A stretch of DNA of 10,935 nt. Source: Nitrosopumilales archaeon. GTDB lineage: Archaea > Thermoproteota > Nitrososphaeria > Nitrososphaerales > Nitrosopumilaceae. Shown piece by piece: positions 5,953 through 10,935 of the stretch. Positions within the stretch are counted from its first letter, which is position 1. Every line of letters begins with the position of its first letter. A program made the translations under genes and the position numbers. The notes below the pieces were generated by a model, which was not told the DNA's origin, did not search any database, and saw nothing but the letters and a program-made list of their open reading frames with translations. The stretch covers positions 1 through 10,935 of the forward strand of contig JACOWO010000124.1 in the NCBI GenBank assembly GCA_016176745.1, given 5' to 3'.

Positions 5953-5995
5953 ATATTATAGAACTCTGTTTCATACATAAAAAATGTGCACGTAA

Positions 5996-6004
5996 TTTAA
6001 GTAA
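5996..6004 (+). promoter_or_regulatory. TATA box of the membrane-anchored protein gene
   Basis: TTTAAGTAA is centred at 6000, exactly 27 bases before the ATG at 6027, predicting a leaderless transcript. No ribosome-binding site precedes the ATG. Confidence 0.5.
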
Positions 6005-6026
6005 TGTTTTCTGCTTCAGCAAGCTA

Positions 6027-6650
6027 ATGAAATATCAAAACATCACAACAATTGTATCAGCTATTGTAATTGTGATAGCAGTTACAATGGTGTTTGGTAC
6101 AAAAGGCGATGTGATTGCTGAAGAACCAAAACAATACAAATTGGCAAACAACGTTAAAGTCAATGCCATCTTCGAATTTATGGATGGTACTGAACAAGTT
6201 AGTTTCCAAGTCTTTGAACAAGTAAATGGATTTGATAGTAAAAGAGGTAGTGCACAATTTGAGCTAGAAGGTGCTATTGATTCTGATCGACGCCTACTCT
6301 ACAAGGCTGCAGACATGGCTTTCCTCAGAGGTTTAGATGACCAAGAACACGACTATTCGCACTTTAATGTTGATGTAATACTTGAAAATGGCATGACTCT
6401 AAGAAAGTTCCAATACGAGAATTGTCGCGTGACAGACTATAAAGTCAGAACCGAGTTTGATAAGGATAAACCATGGGTTTACAACGGCGGTTTTGCACTA
6501 CTAGATGAATTCAAGATCACTTGCAATGGATACATGCCAGTAAATGCCTTGGAAGATTACCACAATGTACAAGAAAAAGCCAAGACAACATCATCACTAG
6601 ATCTGAAGCAAAAACCTGACTACACAACACATCCAAAGTTCCAAAACTAA
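6027..6650 (+). CDS. Membrane-anchored or secreted protein of unknown function
   Basis: I do not recognise a characterised family. The 207-residue protein begins MKYQ followed by one hydrophobic segment (about 7-24, TIVSAIVIVIAVTMVFG), an uncleaved anchor or signal peptide. The remainder is hydrophilic and would face outside. It alternates short beta-type stretches (VKVNAIFEFMDG, VSFQVFEQVNGF, SHFNVDVILENGMTL, FALLDEFKITCNGYMP) typical of an all-beta extracellular domain. Only two Cys, 133 (YENCRV) and 166 (KITCNGY), are present and could form a disulfide. The tail from about 180 is polar and probably disordered. It stands alone, with its own promoter and a T-run after it, and converges on ahbAB. 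It is probably a thaumarchaeal lineage protein. Confidence 0.8.
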   Translation: MKYQNITTIVSAIVIVIAVTMVFGTKGDVIAEEPKQYKLANNVKVNAIFEFMDGTEQVSFQVFEQVNGFDSKRGSAQFELEGAIDSDRRLLYKAADMAFLRGLDDQEHDYSHFNVDVILENGMTLRKFQYENCRVTDYKVRTEFDKDKPWVYNGGFALLDEFKITCNGYMPVNALEDYHNVQEKAKTTSSLDLKQKPDYTTHPKFQN

Positions 6651-6668
6651 TTTTTCTTTTTTATTTTT
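6651..6668 (+). terminator. T-run terminator between convergent genes
   Basis: TTTTTCTTTTTTATTTTT starts directly after the stop of the 6027 gene and runs to the stop of the minus-strand ahbAB. It works as a T-tract only for the + strand gene. The minus strand has no T-run here, so ahbAB may read on antisense into its neighbour. Confidence 0.65.
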
Positions 6669-7698
6669 AGGCAGGAATTGTTTCTTCTAGGCTAAATTCG
6701 TGCTCTACAAAATATTCCACGCGTGTTTTCTTAAACTCTCGTGCACTAAATAGAATTTTGTATTCTGGAACATCAATCTGTTTTTGTATTACCTTTGCTA
6801 CATCTTCTGCTTCATCTTCTGCTTTACAGTGTATCATTGAAAATACGTTATATGGCCAGTCCTTGTAAACTGGTCTCTGATAGCAGTGACTTACTTGTGG
6901 AAATGCACCTAATTTCTCACCTACTTCAGTTATTCTTCCCTCAGGTACTTTCCATACAATCATGCCATTTGCAACAAATCCGACATCTCTATGTCTTAGA
7001 ATAGCTGCAAATCTTCGCATCACTCCGATTTCTTCATAATATCTCATCTTTTCAAATAATTGTTCTTCTGAAACTCCAAGTTTTTGTGCTGGTTGTAGAA
7101 ACGGCCTATCAACAATTTCCAAGTCTTTTTGTAATTCACGTATGAATTCTTTGTCCTCTTCTGTTGGCACAAACTTTACATCTTGAATTTTTTTCTTTTC
7201 TTCAGTTGGTTTTACATCATGTTTTTTTTCATCTATCATGTCAAGTTTTACTCCAATCTTGAATAGTTTGATTGTTGGAAGCATCCTAATTTTTTTAATT
7301 CCAGACAGTTTTGAAAATTTATCAACTTCGGTTTTAAGATCAGAACCTGGTGGGACCGCTAAGGTAAACCACAGATTAAATTCATGATTTCTTTCATAGT
7401 TATGACTTACACCTGGATGTTGATTGATTTGTTTTGCAACAAACTCTAGCTTGTCTTTTTCAATCTCCATTGCTACAAGTGAACTTTTGTATCCAAGCCT
7501 TCGAGTATCAAAAATTGCGCTTAATTGTCTTAAAACTCCTGTTTTTTTAAGATGAGTTAATCTTTGTTTTACTATGTCTTGGGTTACTCCAAATTTTTTT
7601 GCAATCTCATCAAAAGGTGTAGAAACTAGAGGAAATGTCCATTGTATCTCATTTAGGATTTCTTTGTCAAGATTATCCATTTCTGTTTTCAATGGCAT
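6667..7698 (-). CDS. ahbAB: Siroheme decarboxylase, fused AhbA-AhbB
   Basis: AhbA and AhbB remove two acetate carboxyls from siroheme to give 12,18-didecarboxysiroheme, the first dedicated step of the alternative haem pathway. The family is related to Lrp/AsnC and is often misnamed a transcriptional regulator. The 343 residues contain both subunits in tandem. The AhbA half (about 1-155) has a winged helix (DKEILNEIQWTFPLVSTPF), then GVSHNYERNHEFNLWFTLAV (96-115). The AhbB half (about 180-335) has RRFAAILRHRDVGFVANGMI and VSHCYQRPVYKDWPYNVFSM (269-288) before IH. The WPYN(V/L)F and NLWFTL motifs mark siroheme decarboxylases over true regulators. A Lys/Glu-rich linker (about 156-180) joins the halves. 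It is divergent from sirC-hemA, which make its substrate precursor. The start is the ATG at 7698; Met7 (7680) is an alternative. Confidence 0.88.
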   Translation of the reverse strand: MPLKTEMDNLDKEILNEIQWTFPLVSTPFDEIAKKFGVTQDIVKQRLTHLKKTGVLRQLSAIFDTRRLGYKSSLVAMEIEKDKLEFVAKQINQHPGVSHNYERNHEFNLWFTLAVPPGSDLKTEVDKFSKLSGIKKIRMLPTIKLFKIGVKLDMIDEKKHDVKPTEEKKKIQDVKFVPTEEDKEFIRELQKDLEIVDRPFLQPAQKLGVSEEQLFEKMRYYEEIGVMRRFAAILRHRDVGFVANGMIVWKVPEGRITEVGEKLGAFPQVSHCYQRPVYKDWPYNVFSMIHCKAEDEAEDVAKVIQKQIDVPEYKILFSAREFKKTRVEYFVEHEFSLEETIPA

Positions 7699-7713
7699 AT
7701 GATTTTTCTTTGT

Positions 7714-7724
7714 AATTAAAAATG
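7714..7724 (-). promoter_or_regulatory. TATA-like element of ahbAB
   Basis: On the minus strand ATTTTTAATTA lies some 20-25 bases before the ATG at 7698, compatible with a leaderless or nearly leaderless message. The spacing is slightly short, which leaves Met7 as a possible start. Confidence 0.4.
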
Positions 7725-7742
7725 TAACGTGATTCTTTGAAT

Positions 7743-7754
7743 CTATAAATATAA
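7743..7754 (+). promoter_or_regulatory. TATA box of sirC-hemA
   Basis: CTATAAATATAA is the best TATA box in the window. Its core is about 26-27 bases before the TTG at 7774, so the transcript should start at that codon. It shares a 75-base divergent region with ahbAB. Confidence 0.65.
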
Positions 7755-7773
7755 TTCAAAAGCTCACTGATCG

Positions 7774-8427
7774 TTGATTGTCGACCTCAATCTAAAGGGA
7801 AATTTAGTCATTGTTGTAGGTGGCGGAGAAGAAGGTCTAAAAAAAGTCAATTCACTATTGACTCAGGATTGCAAGATACTAGTTATCACTGATAAGATAA
7901 ACACGCAACTTGCAAATTATGTCAAAAAAAAGAAAATACAGTTTAAAAAAATAAAATTAAAGGATGCAAACTTTCTTTCAAAATACAAGCCGTTTCTTGT
8001 CATGGCAGCAACAGATGATAGAGAGCTTAACAGAAAAATCGTACAAAAGGCAAAGAAAATGCGATGTTATGTATATGCCGCAGATGATCCTGATGTTAGT
8101 GATTTTGCCCATCCCTCTGTCATTAACATAGATGATACGGTACAGATCGCAATTTCTACTGGTGGTAGAAGCCCTGCAATGGCAAGAAAGATAAAATTAC
8201 AGGCAGAAAAAGTTTTTAAAAAAATCATAAAAAAAGAAGACATTTACCAAATAAGACTACAGCAAATAGCAAGAACTGCCGCTAAAAACAAAATAGATAC
8301 CCCACTGGAACGAAAAAAATTCCTATATTCTGTTATAAATGATAGCCAGATTAAACAATTAATAAAAGATAACAACTTCAAAAAAGCACAGAAGCGAGCA
8401 ATGATAATGCTGATGGAATGGAAATGA
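7774..8427 (+). CDS. sirC: Precorrin-2 dehydrogenase (SirC/CysG-N/Met8-type)
   Basis: NAD-dependent oxidation of precorrin-2 to sirohydrochlorin, sometimes with ferrochelatase activity. The 217-residue protein has the Rossmann fold start NLVIVVGGGEEGLKKV (10-25), MAATDDRELN (77-86), a motif of the family, and then CYVYAADDPDVSDFAHPSVI, matching the canonical N-x-x-D-D-x-x-x-x-D-F-x-x-P segment with Asp104/105. Next is the conserved IAISTGGRSPAMARKI (125-140). A helical C-terminal dimer part follows. There is no methyltransferase domain, unlike CysG. The TTG at 7774 is chosen from the TATA spacing and because the family begins with residues like DLKGK at this point. It overlaps hemA by ATGA or more. 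Whether it also inserts iron cannot be told. Confidence 0.9.
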   Translation: MIVDLNLKGNLVIVVGGGEEGLKKVNSLLTQDCKILVITDKINTQLANYVKKKKIQFKKIKLKDANFLSKYKPFLVMAATDDRELNRKIVQKAKKMRCYVYAADDPDVSDFAHPSVINIDDTVQIAISTGGRSPAMARKIKLQAEKVFKKIIKKEDIYQIRLQQIARTAAKNKIDTPLERKKFLYSVINDSQIKQLIKDNNFKKAQKRAMIMLMEWK

Positions 8428-9680
8428 CAAAAAAGGTAATAAATGCACGAGTAACATATCGCAATTCTCCTGTTCAGGTATTAGAAAGATTCACCTTCAA
8501 GGATCTTGATACAGCCTACTCTTCTTTTAAAAAACATTCAGGACTAAACGAATGTGTCATTGTACAAACCTGTAACCGCGTAGAAATATTTGGTATTTCA
8601 GAAGATGTTGACATTTCTAAAATTAAAAAAACTTGGGCATCTTTGGCAGGCCTTGAAGAAACTGCATTTAAGGAAAATCTAGAACTGTGTCAAGATGCTG
8701 ACGCAGTCCATCATTTGCTTACACTAACATCTGGTCTTGATTCAATGGTTGTTGGAGAAGAGCAGATACTAGGACAGATAAAAAATTCTATAACATCTGC
8801 AAGGCAGACTAGAGCCTCAGGAGATCACCTCAACACGTTATTTGATAAAGCTGTCAGAATAGGCATCAGGATTAGAAATTCTACTGGGATTAGCCAAGGC
8901 GGTATTTCCATTGGCTCTATGGCTGTAAAACTAGTAGAAGAAAATATTGATGATCTAAAATCAAAAAACATTCTATTGATTGGAACTGGAGAATCGGCCA
9001 CACTTGTCGCAAAATCGCTTAAGAAGCGGGGATACAAGTTTTTTGTATCAAGCAGAACAATAGAAAGATCAAAAGCATTTGCAGAGACAGTAGGTGGTGT
9101 TTCGCTAGGATTTGAACACGTCTTATCAGAATTTCACAGATATGACGTAATTTTTGTTGCAACCTCGGCTCCATACTTTCTTGTAACATTTGACAGAATT
9201 GCAAGCGCCACAAAACAAAAGAAAAAAGGAATTATGATACTTGACTTGTCAAATCCAAGAACTGTTGATGAAAAAGTAGCAACCATTGCAGGAATAAAGC
9301 TGATGAATCTTGATCAAATTGCAGAAATGGTTGATAAAAACATGCGAAGTAGAAAAGGCAAGGTATCAACCGTTGAGAATATAATCAATGAGGAATTACC
9401 AGTAATAGAAGCATCAATGAAAAGACTAGATGTAGAACCATTAGTAAAAGATGTATTCAAAAATATAGATTCGCAAAGAGTAAAGGAATTACAGAAAGCA
9501 CTTCAAATGTTAGGCGAGATAGATAAGGACAAAATCAAGATCATAGATGAGCTAACAAAGGCTGTAGTTGAAAGCATTGTTTCTGCACCAATGAATAATC
9601 TCAGAAGGGCTTCAGAACATGGTGACCCTGATTTGCTTGAAGCTGCTTCAAAACTTTTTGATTATAAAAAAAAGGAATAG
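8424..9680 (+). CDS. hemA: Glutamyl-tRNA reductase
   Basis: Reduces glutamyl-tRNA(Glu) to glutamate-1-semialdehyde with NADPH, first committed step of tetrapyrrole synthesis by the C5 route. About 418-420 residues, full length, three domains. The catalytic N-domain has the nucleophile Cys52 in VIVQTCNRVEIF (numbered from 8418) and SGLDSMVVGEEQILGQIK. The NADPH domain (about 170-310) has ILLIGTGESATLVAKSL and SSRTIERS, then VIFVATSAP. The C-terminal helical dimer domain has NNLRRASEHGD. The start is either the ATG at 8418 or, six bases on, the ATG at 8424, which forms an ATGA overlap with the sirC stop and is preferred. The two genes are translationally coupled. No T-run follows the stop. Confidence 0.96.
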   Translation: MTKKVINARVTYRNSPVQVLERFTFKDLDTAYSSFKKHSGLNECVIVQTCNRVEIFGISEDVDISKIKKTWASLAGLEETAFKENLELCQDADAVHHLLTLTSGLDSMVVGEEQILGQIKNSITSARQTRASGDHLNTLFDKAVRIGIRIRNSTGISQGGISIGSMAVKLVEENIDDLKSKNILLIGTGESATLVAKSLKKRGYKFFVSSRTIERSKAFAETVGGVSLGFEHVLSEFHRYDVIFVATSAPYFLVTFDRIASATKQKKKGIMILDLSNPRTVDEKVATIAGIKLMNLDQIAEMVDKNMRSRKGKVSTVENIINEELPVIEASMKRLDVEPLVKDVFKNIDSQRVKELQKALQMLGEIDKDKIKIIDELTKAVVESIVSAPMNNLRRASEHGDPDLLEAASKLFDYKKKE

Positions 9681-9710
9681 CTCAATACACTATAACATAG
9701 GTAGACTAGA

Positions 9711-9718
9711 ATTATATT
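9711..9718 (+). promoter_or_regulatory. TATA box of hemB
   Basis: ATTATATT is centred 26 bases before the ATG at 9741 and overlaps the upstream in-frame TTG at 9717, arguing for ATG as the start. A second candidate, TATAACATAG (9691-9700), would start transcription near 9720. Confidence 0.5.
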
Positions 9719-9740
9719 GCTAACAAAGGAATTTTTGCGC

Positions 9741-10721
9741 ATGTCATTTTTCCCGTCAAGACGTCTTCGAAGATTACGAAAAAACGAAAAAATACGTGAT
9801 CTAGTTCAGGAGATACGACTTTCACCAAAGGATCTTATTTGTCCAATTTTTGTCCAAGAAGACTTGAAAAAACGAACTGTGGTTGAATCAATGCCAGACA
9901 TAGAAAGACTTCCACTAAATGAAATAGTAAAAGAAGTAGAATCTATTGTAGATTTGAAAATACCCGCAATCATGTTATTTGGAATTCCTGCTGCAAAAGA
10001 TGATGCAGGAACATCAGCTTTTGCAGATAACGGAATTGTTCAAAAGGCAATATCTGAGATTAGGAAGAATTTTGGTAAAAAAATTGTGATTATGGCAGAT
10101 GTTTGCCTCTGCCAATATACGACATCTGGACACTGTGGTCTAGTTAAAGAAAATAAGATTGACAATGATTCAAGCATAGCAACGCTTGCAAAAATTGCTG
10201 TAAGTCAAGCACAATCTGGTGTAGATGTTGTTTCTCCTTCTGCAATGATGGATGGCCAAGTTTTTGCCATAAGGCAAAGTCTTGACGATACAGGGTTTTC
10301 TGATGTTGCTATAATGTCCCACTCTGCAAAACATAGATCTGCGTTTTATTCGCCGTTTCGTGATATGGCTGACTGTGCACCAAAGTTTGAAGATAGAAGA
10401 ACATATCAAGTTCCATTTACTAATCCGATGGAATCTCTAAGAGAAGTTGAGATGGATATCAACGAAGGAGTCGACATTGTCATGATAAAGCCGGCATTAG
10501 CATACCTTGATCTAATAGCAGAAACAAAAAGACGATTCAATGTTCCAGTATCTGCTTATAGTGTATCAGGTGAGTATGCTCTTGTAAAAGGAGCCGCAAA
10601 ACAAGGATGGATAAATGAAAATGATGTTGTTTCAGAAATACTCTATTCTATAAAAAGGGCAGGAGCAGATATGATTGTAACGTATTTTGCAAAAGCTGGC
10701 GCAAAAATTTTGCAAGATTAA
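9741..10721 (+). CDS. hemB: Porphobilinogen synthase (5-aminolevulinate dehydratase)
   Basis: Condenses two 5-aminolevulinates to porphobilinogen. The 326-residue protein has the normal family length. The metal site MADVCLCQYTTSGHCG (118-133) has three Cys (122, 124, 132), the zinc-binding version and not the Asp-containing magnesium type. The Schiff-base lysines are Lys197 in MSHSAKHRSAFYSPFRD and Lys250 in VMIKPALAYLDLI. DRRTYQ (218-223) and the C-terminal SAYSVSGEYALVKGAA are also canonical. The residue after Lys197 is His, where I recall Tyr in most members. The N-terminal arm FFPSRRLRRLRKN fits the family, and the ATG at 9741 starts just before it. It lies 60 bases after hemA with its own TATA box. 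Confidence 0.96.
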   Translation: MSFFPSRRLRRLRKNEKIRDLVQEIRLSPKDLICPIFVQEDLKKRTVVESMPDIERLPLNEIVKEVESIVDLKIPAIMLFGIPAAKDDAGTSAFADNGIVQKAISEIRKNFGKKIVIMADVCLCQYTTSGHCGLVKENKIDNDSSIATLAKIAVSQAQSGVDVVSPSAMMDGQVFAIRQSLDDTGFSDVAIMSHSAKHRSAFYSPFRDMADCAPKFEDRRTYQVPFTNPMESLREVEMDINEGVDIVMIKPALAYLDLIAETKRRFNVPVSAYSVSGEYALVKGAAKQGWINENDVVSEILYSIKRAGADMIVTYFAKAGAKILQD

Positions 10722-10724
10722 ACT

Positions 10725-10935
10725 ATGAGAAATGATCAACGCTTTGAAATTGAGCGTGCCTTTGATTTATTGCCACACATAGTTGGGGCAAGCTGGGCAG
10801 TACTTTGGTTTCGCCTAAATTCTATAAAAAAACCCACAAGGCAAGAATTTAGAGAAAAGGTAATCGAATATTTTAATTTGCTAAATCCACTTTTTGATGC
10901 ATGTCCACAAACAAGTGATTTTTCTGAGCTTGCTA
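10725..10935 (+). CDS. Unrecognised protein, N-terminal part, runs off the window
   Basis: An ATG at 10725, three bases after the hemB stop, opens a frame that stays open to the window end (70 residues). It begins MRNDQRFEIERAFDLLPHIV, then GASWAVLWFRLNSIKKPTRQ, EFREKVIEYFNLLNPLFDAC. It is mixed charged and aromatic, probably helical and soluble, with no signal peptide. I do not recognise the family. The tight spacing suggests co-transcription with hemB. It is not HemL, HemC or HemD by any motif visible in this part. Confidence 0.65.
   Translation, partial: MRNDQRFEIERAFDLLPHIVGASWAVLWFRLNSIKKPTRQEFREKVIEYFNLLNPLFDACPQTSDFSELA

Noticed and set aside
5787..5978. 63-codon minus-strand open frame
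   Set aside because: Its composition is not gene-like, it has no recognisable motif, and the + frame over the same bases reads far better as protein apart from two stops.
5664..6026. tRNA or other structured RNA in the long gap
   Set aside because: No tRNA T-loop motif, no strong long stem and no C/D box pairs were seen.
6667..7698. Lrp/AsnC-type transcriptional regulator
   Set aside because: The winged-helix and AsnC-like parts suggest it, but the duplicated layout and the NLWFTL and WPYN-x-F motifs point to siroheme decarboxylase, and the context is haem synthesis.
1..10935. CRISPR array, insertion sequence or prophage
   Set aside because: No spaced direct repeats, transposase or integrase motifs, or terminal inverted repeats were found.

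Overview
The window is AT-rich archaeal chromosome, most likely from an ammonia-oxidising thaumarchaeon (Nitrososphaerota) of the Nitrosopumilus type. The archaeal assignment is firm: ribosomal protein S8e, SRP19, Gar1, TFB, a fused siroheme decarboxylase AhbA/AhbB, short genes with T-run terminators, and TATA boxes placed so close to start codons that most transcripts must be leaderless. The genus-level guess rests on overall resemblance of the proteins and their order, recalled from memory.

Layout. (1) 1-2060, information processing, all on +: rps8e, srp19, then gar1 and tfb joined by a 4-base stop/start overlap, ending in a strong T-run. (2) 2061-2915: sufC, the Fe-S assembly ATPase, standing alone behind its own promoter and a perfect 16-base palindrome. 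(3) 2944-5317: a tight three-gene unit, a chlorite-dismutase/coproheme-decarboxylase-like (HemQ/ChdC-type) haem protein, a DUF1802 protein and an aldo/keto reductase. (4) 5318-6026: a stretch that looks like gene decay. It holds a small HELRH-motif protein whose likely signal peptide is cut by a frameshift, and a relic readable in one + frame apart from two stops and one shift. (5) 6027-6650: a membrane-anchored extracellular protein of unknown function, convergent with (6) ahbA/ahbB on the minus strand. (7) 7774 to the end: sirC-hemA, hemB and the start of an unrecognised gene, all on +, divergent from ahbAB.

How the genes work together. The right half encodes much of a siroheme-dependent haem pathway. 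HemA (glutamyl-tRNA to glutamate semialdehyde) and HemB (5-aminolevulinate to porphobilinogen) start it; SirC oxidises precorrin-2 to sirohydrochlorin; AhbA/B decarboxylates siroheme to didecarboxysiroheme. HemL, HemC, HemD, the uroporphyrinogen methyltransferase and AhbC are not in the window and would have to be elsewhere. The Cld/HemQ-like protein in block 3 is a candidate for the final coproheme-to-haem step, in place of the radical-SAM enzyme AhbD. SufC belongs to the Fe-S supply such an organism needs. No tRNA, rRNA, CRISPR array or intact mobile element was seen.
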